DNA of 7,652 nt from an uncultured Eubacteriales bacterium (GTDB taxonomy: Bacteria > Bacillota > Clostridia > Christensenellales > QALW01): the NCBI GenBank assembly GCA_900552055.1, contig URYI01000101.1, positions 1 through 7,652 of the forward strand. The letters run 5' to 3'. How positions within the stretch are numbered: the stretch's first letter is position 1; the number at the start of each line of letters is the position of its first letter. The notes below the pieces were generated by a model, which was not told where the DNA came from, searched no databases, and was given only the letters and a program-made list of their open reading frames with translations. The translations under genes were made by a program, and so were the position numbers. Shown here in pieces: positions 1-5,885 of the stretch.

Positions 1-122
1 TAAAAAAGGCGGTCAATGAAGATGGACAGGACGCATATGCGGGGAATTGCTTAAAAAAGTTGGTCAATGAGGATGGACAAGGACGCATATGCGGGGAGCT
101 GCTTAAAAAAGGCGGTCAATGA
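1..122 (+). CDS. Possible 3' end of an upstream gene, running into the repeat array
   Basis: The frame whose first whole codon is at position 3 is open from the left edge to a TGA at 120-122. It encodes about 39 residues of repeat-derived sequence beginning LKKAVNEDGQDAYAGNCLKK. The other two plus-strand frames stop at once (position 1) or at 17-19. The extra base in the first B unit moves the frame so that it ends in the next A unit. This would be the C-terminal tail of a protein whose body lies outside the window. RseC-like genes in Clostridia are often next to rnf genes, so an Rnf subunit is conceivable, but nothing visible here identifies it. It may equally be non-coding repeat DNA. Confidence 0.3.
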   Translation, partial: KKAVNEDGQDAYAGNCLKKLVNEDGQGRICGELLKKGGQ

Positions 123-256
123 AGATGGACAGGACGCATATGCGGGGAATTGCTTAAAAAAGTTGGTCAATGAGGATGGACAAGGACGCATATGCGGGGA
201 GCTGCTTAAAAAAGGCGGTCAATGAAGATGGACAGGACGCATATGCGGGGAATTGC
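1..256. repeat. Tandem array of alternating 51-bp (A) and 52-bp (B) repeats
   Basis: Units run A 1-50 (first base outside the window), B 51-102, A 103-153, B 154-205, A 206-256, followed by a degenerate partial A unit from 257. All A units agree with each other, as do the B units. B differs from A by a few substitutions and one extra base (GGACAAGGAC in B, GGACAGGAC in A). The A unit is 17 codons and, in one frame, encodes DAYAGNCLKKAVNEDGQ. The extra base in B breaks that frame. The composite period of 103 bp is not a multiple of three. The array continues past the left edge, so its full size is unknown. The near identity of units implies recent homogenisation or expansion. Confidence 0.95.
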
Positions 257-277
257 TTAAAGAAGGCGGAGAATCAG

Positions 278-688
278 ATGAAATGCAGCGGAGTGGTAGC
301 TTCTGTTGAAGGCGGCAGGGCTAAGGTTGTAATAGGACATAAGGAAGGCTGTTCGGGCTGCGGAAAATGCGGGCGCTTCCGCAATATGACAATAAACGCG
401 CAGAACGACATAGGAGCCGCCGCAGGGGATAGGGTGCTTTTAGATATTTCGGACAAAAAATTTAATCTTTCCCTGCTGCTTCTATATATTTTACCGCTGG
501 CCGGCCTGTGCGTGGGCGTTATTGGCGGTTATTTGGGAGCGCAGGCTTTGGATATAAAACCATTTGACATAATCGCGGTACTGTGTGGTATAATAATATC
601 GATGATGGTTTATTTGCTTGTTTGGGCTTTTCGCAGAAAAATTGACAATAAACCAACCGCGTACATTATATCCCAGGATAAGGAGTGA
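278..688 (+). CDS. rseC: RseC/MucC-family membrane redox protein (SoxR-reducing protein RseC-like)
   Basis: A 136-residue protein beginning MKCSGVVASVEGG. The N-terminal soluble part carries a cysteine cluster, C25-x2-C28-x2-C31, in GCSGCGKC, with C3 near the start. Two hydrophobic helices follow (about residues 63-88 and 98-118) and then a short charged tail. Soluble Cys-rich domain plus two membrane spans is the RseC/MucC layout; E. coli RseC is slightly longer. Family members associate with Rsx/Rnf electron-transport complexes and with control of SoxR or sigma-E. In Clostridia the role is presumably linked to Rnf. The start at 278 is chosen because AAGGCGGAG lies just upstream and family similarity begins there. 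An upstream ATG at 170 would add 36 repeat-encoded residues in frame. thioredoxin starts 4 bp after the stop, suggesting co-transcription. Confidence 0.8.
   Translation: MKCSGVVASVEGGRAKVVIGHKEGCSGCGKCGRFRNMTINAQNDIGAAAGDRVLLDISDKKFNLSLLLLYILPLAGLCVGVIGGYLGAQALDIKPFDIIAVLCGIIISMMVYLLVWAFRRKIDNKPTAYIISQDKE
564..594 (+). promoter_or_regulatory. Possible internal promoter upstream of thioredoxin
   Basis: TTGACA at 564-569 and an extended -10, TGGTATAAT, at 586-594 (TATAAT 589-594) are separated by 19 bp. The spacing is longer than the usual 17, but the extended -10 could compensate. The site lies inside the rseC coding sequence in its second membrane segment and would start transcripts about 90 bp before thioredoxin. 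A chance match in a hydrophobic, AT-rich coding stretch is possible. Confidence 0.35.
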
Positions 689-692
689 CTTT

Positions 693-1016
693 ATGAATAA
701 ACTGATAGAGGTGAATGACGACACGTTCAACAGCGAGGTTATGAATTCCGAACTGCCCGTTCTTGTAGACTTCAGCGCCGTTTGGTGCGGGCCGTGCAAG
801 CAGCTTGCGCCTACCCTGGAAGCCTTGGCCGAGGAATACAGCGGCAAGTTCAAGATTGCTAAAGTGGACGTGGACAATAATAACCAGGTGACACAGCGTT
901 ACAAAATAATGCACCTTCCTACATTGATGGTTTTTAAGAAGGGCGAGATGCAGGAGGCTGTGACCGGATACCGCAATAAAGCGCAGCTGTCCGATATAAT
1001 TGATAAGTACATTTGA
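693..1016 (+). CDS. trxA: Thioredoxin
   Basis: A 107-residue protein of normal thioredoxin length, with the redox motif W31-C32-G33-P34-C35 after the strand LPVLVDFSAVW, and the cis-proline P76 in LPTLMVFKKG. It is a cytosolic dithiol carrier that reduces protein disulfides, normally recharged by thioredoxin reductase; no reductase gene is in the window. The ATG at 693 is chosen over an in-frame ATG at 618 because AGGAG sits 7 bp upstream and because the 618 start would overlap rseC and add 25 residues not typical of thioredoxins. It follows rseC by 4 bp, and an internal promoter may lie within rseC. There are several trx-like genes in most Clostridia, so the symbol is generic. Confidence 0.95.
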   Translation: MNKLIEVNDDTFNSEVMNSELPVLVDFSAVWCGPCKQLAPTLEALAEEYSGKFKIAKVDVDNNNQVTQRYKIMHLPTLMVFKKGEMQEAVTGYRNKAQLSDIIDKYI

Positions 1017-1021
1017 TTGTT

Positions 1022-1051
1022 TTCACCCATTTATTTATTTAAATGGGTGAT
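1022..1051 (+). terminator. Stem-loop between thioredoxin and glyA, weak terminator or attenuator
   Basis: TCACCCATTT at 1023-1032 pairs with AAATGGGTGA at 1041-1050, and one further A-T pair closes a 6-base loop. The stem is followed by only a short T run (TATTTT) before the glyA ribosome binding site AAGGAGG at 1057-1063. It could act as a leaky terminator at the end of rseC-trxA, or as a structure affecting glyA translation. No separate glyA promoter is obvious. Confidence 0.5.
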
Positions 1052-1069
1052 ATTTTAAGGAGGGTACAT

Positions 1070-2323
1070 ATGATAGATATTAATGAAATACGAAAGGCAG
1101 ATCCTGAAATTGCTGACGCAATGCTTCTGGAGCTTAAAAGGCAGAATTCCCATATAGAGCTTATAGCTTCGGAGAACTTTGTTTCTCCTGCCGTTATGGC
1201 CGCTATGGGTTCGCATTTTACAAATAAATATGCCGAAGGATATCCGGGCAAAAGATATTACGGCGGCTGCGAATTTGTGGATATAGCCGAAAATCTGGCT
1301 AAGGAAAGGGCTAAAAAGCTTTTTGGCTGCGAGCATGTCAATGTTCAGCCGCATTCGGGCGCTCAGGCTAATATGGCTGTGTATTTTGCCATGCTTAAGC
1401 CGGGAGATACAATTATGGGCATGAATCTTGCTCACGGCGGGCATCTTACTCACGGCAGCCCTGTCAATATGTCGGGCAAATATTTTAATATTGTACCCTA
1501 TGGCGTAAGCGAAGAAGAGCAGACCATTGATTATGACGAATTGATGCGCATAGCTAAGGAATGCAGGCCTAAAATGATAGTTGCCGGAGCCAGCGCGTAT
1601 CCCAGAGCAATCGATTTTAAGAAGTTCAGAAAAGTAGCTGACGAAGTGGGCGCGTATCTGATGGTGGATATGGCTCATATTGCCGGGCTGGTTGCGGCAT
1701 GCGAGCATGAGAGTCCGGTGCCCTATGCTGATTTTGTTACTACAACCACTCATAAGACCTTACGCGGCCCGCGCGGCGGCATGATTATGTGCAAGGAGCA
1801 GTATGCCAAGGATATAGATAAGGCTGTGTTCCCTGGGATTCAGGGCGGACCTCTCATGCATGTTATAGCCGCTAAGGCTGTTTGCTTAAAGGAAGCGCTG
1901 AGCGTTGAATTCAGGGATTATGCGCATCGCATTGTCAAGAATGCGCAGGCGCTTGCAGCAGGCTTTAAGGAAAATGAAATCAATATGGTTTCGGGCGGAA
2001 CTGATAACCATCTTATTCTGCTTGACCTTCGTTCGGTAGGTATTACAGGCAAGGAATTGGAAGCCAGACTGGGCTGCGCCAATATTACCGTCAATAAAAA
2101 CGCGATACCCTTTGACCCTGAAAAGCCCTTTGTTACAAGCGGCATCAGAGTGGGAACTCCGGCAGTTACTTCGCGCGGCTTTGACGAAGAGGATATGCGC
2201 CTGATAGCCGGATATATTGCGCGCATCATACGCGAAGGCTATCCTGCGGCGCTTTCGGTCCGCGCTGAGGTGGAAAAACTGGCCATTAGGCACCCCTTAT
2301 ATGACGAAGCGGTAATTTATTAA
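1070..2323 (+). CDS. glyA: Serine hydroxymethyltransferase
   Basis: A 417-residue PLP enzyme of normal bacterial GlyA length. It interconverts serine plus tetrahydrofolate with glycine plus 5,10-methylene-tetrahydrofolate in the cytosol, feeding one-carbon metabolism. Visible family signatures include [12 protein letters not shown] (about 31-42), the glycine-rich [19 protein letters not shown] (53-71), D200 and H203 in [13 protein letters not shown], and the PLP-binding lysine K229 in [14 protein letters not shown]. Start at 1070 is supported by AAGGAGG 6 bp upstream. An in-frame ATG at 1043 would add nine residues read through the stem-loop and is less likely. No riboswitch is apparent in the short 5' region. 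A small membrane-protein gene follows about 80 bp downstream on the same strand. Confidence 0.97.
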   Translation: MIDINEIRKADPEIADAMLLELKRQNSHIELIASENFVSPAVMAAMGSHFTNKYAEGYPGKRYYGGCEFVDIAENLAKERAKKLFGCEHVNVQPHSGAQANMAVYFAMLKPGDTIMGMNLAHGGHLTHGSPVNMSGKYFNIVPYGVSEEEQTIDYDELMRIAKECRPKMIVAGASAYPRAIDFKKFRKVADEVGAYLMVDMAHIAGLVAACEHESPVPYADFVTTTTHKTLRGPRGGMIMCKEQYAKDIDKAVFPGIQGGPLMHVIAAKAVCLKEALSVEFRDYAHRIVKNAQALAAGFKENEINMVSGGTDNHLILLDLRSVGITGKELEARLGCANITVNKNAIPFDPEKPFVTSGIRVGTPAVTSRGFDEEDMRLIAGYIARIIREGYPAALSVRAEVEKLAIRHPLYDEAVIY

Positions 2324-2405
2324 AAAATAACTAATTTTGCTACTTATCTTTAACCATTATTCTGCTAATAATAAGAGAAAGGTTAATGATTAAGGTGGTG
2401 AAAAT

Positions 2406-2564
2406 ATGAGAATAGGAGCGATGAGCTGCATTCTTATCGGCGGCGTTATGGGTGCTATGGCCGGCGTAGCGGCGGTTAAAATGTGCGATTCGCCTTGTGT
2501 GAAGCGCATGTATAAAAAAGGAAAGCGCAAGGCCATGAAGTATGTACGCCAGCTAGGTATGTAA
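2406..2564 (+). CDS. Small single-pass membrane protein, 52 residues
   Basis: Not recognised. The protein starts MRIGAMSCILIGGVMGAMAG and has one hydrophobic, glycine- and alanine-rich helix (about residues 3-24) with small-xxx-small spacing (GGVMGAMAGVAA), the type of pattern that packs helices together. A C-x4-C pair (KMCDSPC) follows, then a strongly basic tail with RMYKKGKRK. It is methionine-rich (8 Met). The ribosome binding site AAGGTGGTG (2392-2400) is well placed 5 bp before the ATG, and a strong terminator follows the stop after 6 bp, so it looks like a real gene and not a chance frame. No clear promoter lies in the 82-bp gap after glyA, so it may be read through from glyA. The basic tail would be cytoplasmic by the positive-inside rule. 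Function is unknown. Confidence 0.7.
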   Translation: MRIGAMSCILIGGVMGAMAGVAAVKMCDSPCVKRMYKKGKRKAMKYVRQLGM

Positions 2565-2570
2565 CGGCAG

Positions 2571-2600
2571 ATTCCCGGATTATTTAATCCGGGAATTTGT
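2571..2600 (+). terminator. Intrinsic terminator after the small membrane-protein gene
   Basis: A perfect inverted repeat: ATTCCCGGATTA (2571-2582) with TAATCCGGGAAT (2585-2596); in practice about a 10-bp stem with a small AT loop, followed by a moderately T-rich tract. It ends the glyA-side transcript just before the ireB promoter. Confidence 0.8.
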
Positions 2601-2627
2601 AGTTTAACTAATTTTAACATAAAAATA

Positions 2628-2656
2628 TTGCTTTTATAGATTTTATATATTATAAT
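2628..2656 (+). promoter_or_regulatory. Sigma-A promoter of the ireB-ruvX-yrzB operon
   Basis: TTGCTT at 2628-2633 and TATAAT at 2651-2656, spacing exactly 17 bp, in AT-rich DNA. A start near 2663 gives a leader of about 26 bases before the ireB ATG. Confidence 0.85.
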
Positions 2657-2688
2657 ATTTACAGACTAAAGAAAGGACAGGGCTGAAT

Positions 2689-2943
2689 ATGGATCAGAAT
2701 ACGATGAAATTTTCGCGCAGCAAGGATAATCCGGAACTTAGAGATATCCTGTCCAAAGTATATCAGGCGCTTTTGGATAAGGGATACGACCCAATAAATC
2801 AAATAGTAGGCTATATTATTTCGGGAGATCCTACCTACATAACCGGCTATAATAACGCCCGTTCATTGATAAGGAAAGTAGAGCGTGACGAGCTTTTGGA
2901 AGAGCTGGTTAGGTTCTATATCGATAATAATGAAAGCAAATAG
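2689..2943 (+). CDS. ireB: IreB family regulatory protein (UPF0297, YrzL)
   Basis: An 84-residue protein matching the IreB family over its length, including [20 protein letters not shown] (about 31-50), the segment [19 protein letters not shown] and a short variable tail. In Enterococcus faecalis IreB is a small cytosolic protein phosphorylated on N-terminal threonines by the PASTA kinase IreK and acts negatively on intrinsic cephalosporin resistance. Here the corresponding N-terminal region has one threonine, T5, so phosphorylation is possible but unproven. The Shine-Dalgarno sequence AAAGGA is at 2672-2677. Its 3' end overlaps ruvX by 14 bp. In B. subtilis this cluster (yrzL-yrrK-yrzB) lies beside alaS; here glyA and a small membrane-protein gene are upstream instead. 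Confidence 0.93.
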   Translation: MDQNTMKFSRSKDNPELRDILSKVYQALLDKGYDPINQIVGYIISGDPTYITGYNNARSLIRKVERDELLEELVRFYIDNNESK

Positions 2944-3370
2944 CTGCTGCCTGGGGTTGGATATAGGGGATAGGCGAATAGGCATTGCGGTATCCCAGAG
3001 CGGGTTTATTTGTTCGGGCCTAGAAACATATACGCGCAAAAACCTAACTCTTGACGCGGAACATATTTATGATTTAGCGGTACAGTATAATGCCCGAAGA
3101 ATAATAGCCGGCCGGCCCGTTCATCTTAACGGGGATCATCACGTCCAGGAGGATAAAAATGAACTGCTTTTATCCCGCTTGCGCCAAAAAGGGCTGGAGG
3201 TAATATTATGGGACGAGCGTTTTTCTTCCTTAAGCGCCGAACGGGTGCTTCTTGAAGCGGATGTATCCCGCAAGAAGAGGAAAGGCGTTATAGATAAAAT
3301 GGCGGCGGTCATTATACTTCAAAATTATTTGGACAGTATAAATTTAGGAGGCACAGATTATGAAAAATAA
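2930..3370 (+). CDS. ruvX: Putative pre-16S rRNA nuclease / Holliday junction resolvase-like RuvX (YqgF)
   Basis: A 146-residue RNase H-fold protein of normal YqgF length. The first acidic site is D11 in [14 protein letters not shown], the second is in DERFSS (95-100), and the third is D122 in [14 protein letters not shown], the expected order for the metal-binding triad. YqgF proteins are cytosolic nucleases implicated in maturing the 5' end of 16S rRNA and were first proposed as Holliday junction resolvases. The start at 2930 is chosen because family similarity begins a few residues later. It overlaps the ireB end by 14 bp and has only a weak ribosome binding site, so it probably depends on translational coupling. 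An in-frame ATG at 2885 lies deep inside ireB. The motif [11 protein letters not shown] replaces the more usual GLPLxMDGT type loop. Its stop overlaps yrzB by 11 bp. Confidence 0.9.
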   Translation: MKANSCCLGLDIGDRRIGIAVSQSGFICSGLETYTRKNLTLDAEHIYDLAVQYNARRIIAGRPVHLNGDHHVQEDKNELLLSRLRQKGLEVILWDERFSSLSAERVLLEADVSRKKRKGVIDKMAAVIILQNYLDSINLGGTDYEK

Positions 3371-3641
3371 CGAGTTGGATGATTTTATTGTTACTTTGCT
3401 GGATGATAACGGAAATGAAATTGATTATGTGCTTTTGGACAGCATAGAATATGACGACCATGTATACGTTTATCTTGTGGAAAAAGAGCATTATGACGAT
3501 GAGGAGCAGGAACTGTATATCATGGAGTTTATAGAGGATAACGGCGAAGTTTTATTTAATACTGTGGATAATGAAATACTTCTGGATGAATTGTACAATG
3601 AATTTATGCAGTCCCAGGAGGAAGAGGATGGGGAAGAGTAA
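3360..3641 (+). CDS. yrzB: DUF1292 family protein (UPF0473, YrzB)
   Basis: A 93-residue, highly acidic protein with the DUF1292 pattern: an N-terminal DDFIVTLLDDNGNEIDYVLL, then DHVYVYLVEKE, YIMEFIEDNGEVLFNTVDNE and an acidic C-terminus ending EEEDGEE. The family has no established biochemical role; its conserved position after ireB and ruvX is the main clue. A strong TAGGAGG (3345-3351) precedes the ATG by 8 bp, and the gene overlaps ruvX by 11 bp. It ends only 19 bp before the convergent lexA stop, and no hairpin terminator is visible there. Bases 3377-3452 are duplicated almost exactly at 6395-6469 in the leader of another gene. Confidence 0.93.
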   Translation: MKNNELDDFIVTLLDDNGNEIDYVLLDSIEYDDHVYVYLVEKEHYDDEEQELYIMEFIEDNGEVLFNTVDNEILLDELYNEFMQSQEEEDGEE

Positions 3642-3660
3642 AATGCTTTGCTGTGCTTTG
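3642..3660. repeat. Short direct repeat between convergent yrzB and lexA
   Basis: TGCTTTGCTG is followed at once by TGCTTTGCT in the 19-bp gap between the two stop codons. No stem-loop terminator for either gene is visible here, so termination may lie inside the opposing gene. Confidence 0.6.
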
Positions 3661-4263
3661 CTAATATACTCTGAATAAGCCTTTCATTATCCCAATGATA
3701 GCGACATTATCAGTTATAATTGGTTCCATATAATCATTTTCGGGCTGTAACCGGAAATGATTTTTTTCTTTATAAAAGCGTTTGAGGGTTACAGAATCTT
3801 CTATTATGGCGGCTACTATATCTCCGTTTTCGGCGGTTTGCTGCGGTTTTATTATAACATAATCGCCGTCCATTATTCCAATATTAATCATGCTTTCTCC
3901 GTGTACAATCAGGGCAAAAACTTCTTCATTAAATATGGAGTGGGGCAAAGGTATATAGCCTTCGATATTTTCTACGGCCAGAATGGGCTGCCCGGCGGCA
4001 ATCCCGCCTATGACGGGAATATTAATTGCACTGGGAACTATAGAGGACTCATCTTTTATTACAATGGTCCGGGGTTTGGAGAAATCTCTTGTAATGTATC
4101 CGCGGCTTTCCAAGGCATTAAGATGCGCATGAACAGAAGAAGGCGAACGCAAAGAAACCGCCTTGCATATTTCCCGTATAGTAGGAGCATATCCTTTATA
4201 TAAAATTTCGTTTTTTATAAATTCATATATCTCCTGCTGTTTGCGTTCGGAAGCCTTAGACAA
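3661..4263 (-). CDS. lexA: LexA, SOS-response repressor and self-cleaving protease
   Basis: A 200-residue LexA starting at a TTG codon (4263-4261) behind AAAGGAGG with 7-bp spacing. The upstream in-frame ATG at 4335 would add residues translated from the promoter and is rejected. The N-terminal winged helix-turn-helix contains YAPTIREICKAVSLRSPSSV and HLNALESRGYI. The self-cleavage site is A90-G91 in IAAGQP. The S24 catalytic dyad is S124 in HGESM and K161 in SVTLKRFY, spaced as in E. coli LexA. It represses DNA-repair genes and is inactivated by RecA filaments on damage. A LexA-like operator overlaps its own -35 box, which suggests autoregulation. A tyrosine recombinase gene lies upstream on the same strand. 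Confidence 0.96.
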   Translation of the reverse strand: MSKASERKQQEIYEFIKNEILYKGYAPTIREICKAVSLRSPSSVHAHLNALESRGYITRDFSKPRTIVIKDESSIVPSAINIPVIGGIAAGQPILAVENIEGYIPLPHSIFNEEVFALIVHGESMINIGIMDGDYVIIKPQQTAENGDIVAAIIEDSVTLKRFYKEKNHFRLQPENDYMEPIITDNVAIIGIMKGLFRVY

Positions 4264-4306
4264 TAAAAATCCTCCTTTCACTTTATGATAATATATCACA
4301 ATTATA

Positions 4307-4335
4307 ATAATATCACGAAAATAATTAAAAAGCAA
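4307..4335 (-). promoter_or_regulatory. lexA promoter
   Basis: Read on the minus strand: TTGCTT (4335-4330), 17-bp spacer, TATTAT (4312-4307). Transcription would start near 4300, giving a leader of about 37 bases before the TTG start. Confidence 0.75.
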
Positions 4336-4346
4336 ACATTTGTTCT
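4333..4346. promoter_or_regulatory. LexA-like operator overlapping the lexA -35 box
   Basis: CAAACATTTGTTCT matches the Firmicutes LexA box CGAACRNRYGTTYC at 11 of 14 positions, with the core AAAC-N4-GTTC. It overlaps the -35 hexamer, where bound LexA would block RNA polymerase. A second, overlapping inverted repeat, GCAAAC-N9-GTTTGC, spans 4332-4352. Confidence 0.6.
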
Positions 4347-4364
4347 GTTTGCCTGCGAAATTTC

Positions 4365-4563
4365 TACCCTAAATTGACAAGGGCATATACGGTCAAGGGC
4401 TGTTTGAGTGTCATGCCGTGCTGCTTTTCCCTCCGTCGGTCTGATTTCAGCATTTTCTGCGTCATCGTCAATGGGTGTACGTTCAGTACGCCTCATTCCG
4501 CTTCCTTGAAAATGCCGGAATCAGACCGCTGGAGGCGTGCTATCCCCTTGTCAATTTAGGGTA
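4365..4563. mobile_element. MITE-like non-coding element with 17-bp terminal inverted repeats and TA flanks
   Basis: Left end CCCTAAATTGACAAGGG (4367-4383) and right end CCCTTGTCAATTTAGGG (4545-4561) are perfect inverted copies, each flanked by TA (4365-4366 and 4562-4563). The element body is 195 bp. Inside, 4438-4456 pairs with 4509-4527 at 17 of 19 positions, the pairing extends outward through CCTCC/GGAGG, and a tip hairpin GGTGTAC/GTACGCC lies at 4474-4492, so one strand folds into a long hairpin. No plausible protein is encoded. A TA target duplication fits IS630/Tc1-mariner type transposition, so it is probably a passenger moved by a transposase elsewhere. It sits between the lexA operator and the recombinase gene end. 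Confidence 0.75.
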
Positions 4564-4655
4564 ATTTATTACAAAATAAGCTATTATAAAACTAATCCTG
4601 GTAAGCAATACCGCCTTCCATTGGGTAATTTACTGCAAAATAAGCTATATGAAAA
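4559..4655. repeat. Imperfect 33-bp direct repeat, 64-bp period
   Basis: Copies at 4559-4591 and 4623-4655 share about 28 of 33 bases, including CAAAATAAGCTAT. The first copy's GGGTA overlaps the right end of the MITE-like element. The remaining sequence of this gap, to the recombinase stop at 4663, shows no gene and no clear terminator. Confidence 0.65.
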
Positions 4656-4662
4656 GAAAGCT

Positions 4663-5730
4663 TTATTCGTCCCGGCGCAGCTTAACCTTGTCGGCGGCTT
4701 CTCTGCGTCTGTCCTCGCTCATAGCTGCATAATGCTTTTTGGTAGTATTGACATCCCTGTGCCCAAGAACATCCGCTACAAGGTAAATATCTGAGGTTTC
4801 GTGATATAAGGCAGTTCCGTATGTTGAACGCAGCTTATGCGGACTTATTTTCTTCAGCGGAGCAATTATCCTGCTGTATTTTTTCACTAGATTCTGCACA
4901 GCGCGGGGGGTTATGCGCTTTTTTTGAAGAGAGAGAAAGAGCGCGTCTTCGTCGCCTTCCTCCGCCTGGATTTCCAGTCTTTGCTCCAGGTATGCCTCAA
5001 GCGTGTTTGCAATTTCGTCGTTTATAAACAGCACTACTTCGTTGCCGCCTTTACGGGTTACTTTAAAGGAATTAGTTTCAAAATCAATATCATTTATGTT
5101 GAGGCCTACGCATTCGCTTATTCTTATACCCGTGCCCAGCATAAGGGTAATAAGAGCCAGATCCCGCTTATAAGTAGCTTCATGGAAGCGCTTTTGTCCG
5201 GTTGTAAGCCGTTCTCCTTTTTCTACTTCATCCAGCAGATTGGCTATTTCATCGGGCTCAAGGCGTATTATCGCCTTATCATGTATCTTGGGGGAATCTA
5301 CCAATGCGGCGACATTGGATTTTATAATCTCTTCCTTAAACAGATATTTGAATAATGCTCTTATGGAGCTTAATTTGCGCGCCTTTCCGCAGTTTGCGTT
5401 TTCAGCCTCTACGGTTATCTGCTTGTTTTCATAGCTTACCGTTCTGTCATATGAGCTTACGTATTCTAAGAATTTTTCTATGTCTGACGTGGTGACAGTA
5501 TCCATCATGGGGGAGGTAATATCATGAATAGGGCAGGATAATTTATGCGCGGACAAGTATTCAAAAAAGTTTCTTAAATCATAAGCGTAATTAAGGCGTG
5601 TAAGCGCGCTGGTGCGAGATGAAATACTGCGGAAATAATCCCGGCAGAAATCAGGGAGCTCGTCCAGCATGGCGGTTAATTTTTGAGCGTTTTCACGATT
5701 AAACTGTTTATAATAATTAGTTTCTGGCAT
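4663..5730 (-). CDS. XerC/XerD-like tyrosine recombinase
   Basis: A 355-residue phage-integrase-family recombinase. The N-terminal core-binding (SAM-like) domain spans roughly residues 15-150, and the catalytic domain follows. All catalytic residues are visible: R203 in GTGIRISE, K227 in TRKGGNE, H298 and R301 in HKLRSTYGT, H324 in LGHRDVN and the nucleophile Y334 in TKKHYAA. It should cut and rejoin DNA at specific short sites through a phosphotyrosine intermediate. The ATG at 5730 is preferred because AAGGAT lies 7 bp upstream; an in-frame ATG at 5799 would add 23 residues and has no ribosome binding site. From memory, close relatives are widespread chromosomal genes in Lachnospiraceae and related Clostridia, so this is more likely a resident recombinase than a prophage integrase. 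Its target site is unknown. Confidence 0.92.
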   Translation of the reverse strand: MPETNYYKQFNRENAQKLTAMLDELPDFCRDYFRSISSRTSALTRLNYAYDLRNFFEYLSAHKLSCPIHDITSPMMDTVTTSDIEKFLEYVSSYDRTVSYENKQITVEAENANCGKARKLSSIRALFKYLFKEEIIKSNVAALVDSPKIHDKAIIRLEPDEIANLLDEVEKGERLTTGQKRFHEATYKRDLALITLMLGTGIRISECVGLNINDIDFETNSFKVTRKGGNEVVLFINDEIANTLEAYLEQRLEIQAEEGDEDALFLSLQKKRITPRAVQNLVKKYSRIIAPLKKISPHKLRSTYGTALYHETSDIYLVADVLGHRDVNTTKKHYAAMSEDRRREAADKVKLRRDE

Positions 5731-5823
5731 TTTATTATCCTTATAATTATAATTGCCGGCCTTAATCACGGGCAGGTTTTTTTCTGAGAACTTCTGCATG
5801 TTATGCTGGTCTGCAAAGCATCA

Positions 5824-5867
5824 GATACATAAGCGCCATAGGTTTGATACATAAGTGCCATAGGTTT
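5824..5867. repeat. 22-bp tandem repeat, two copies, upstream of the recombinase gene
   Basis: Copies at 5824-5845 and 5846-5867 are identical except one base (AAGCGCC versus AAGTGCC). They lie between the LURP-one stop and the recombinase start, in a position where a regulator or the recombinase itself could bind, but they have no inner symmetry. No convincing sigma-A promoter is visible on the minus strand in this gap. Confidence 0.85.
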
Positions 5868-5885
5868 ATATATTAATAATTTAAT

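Noticed and set aside
1..256. CRISPR-like array
   Set aside because: The repeats are contiguous and the alternating units are versions of one another; there are no unique spacers and no cas genes.
1017..1069. Glycine or folate riboswitch before glyA
   Set aside because: The gap is only about 50 bases and holds one simple stem-loop, too short for a known riboswitch.
1055..1753. Long minus-strand frame opposite glyA
   Set aside because: It is a shadow of the glyA coding sequence without a start signal.
2350..2386. Terminator for glyA (ATTATT/AATAAT and TTAACC/GGTTAA inverted repeats)
   Set aside because: The stems are short and AT-rich and no T tract follows, so support is too weak for a feature.
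4374..4559. Open reading frame inside the MITE-like element
   Set aside because: It simply reads across the inverted-repeat structure, has no ribosome binding site and resembles no family.
4663..5730. Recombinase as the integrase of a prophage or integrative element
   Set aside because: Neighbours are core genes, no phage or conjugation genes are present, no attL/attR pair is visible, and the tRNA-Trp at the right edge is about 2 kb away without a matching repeat.
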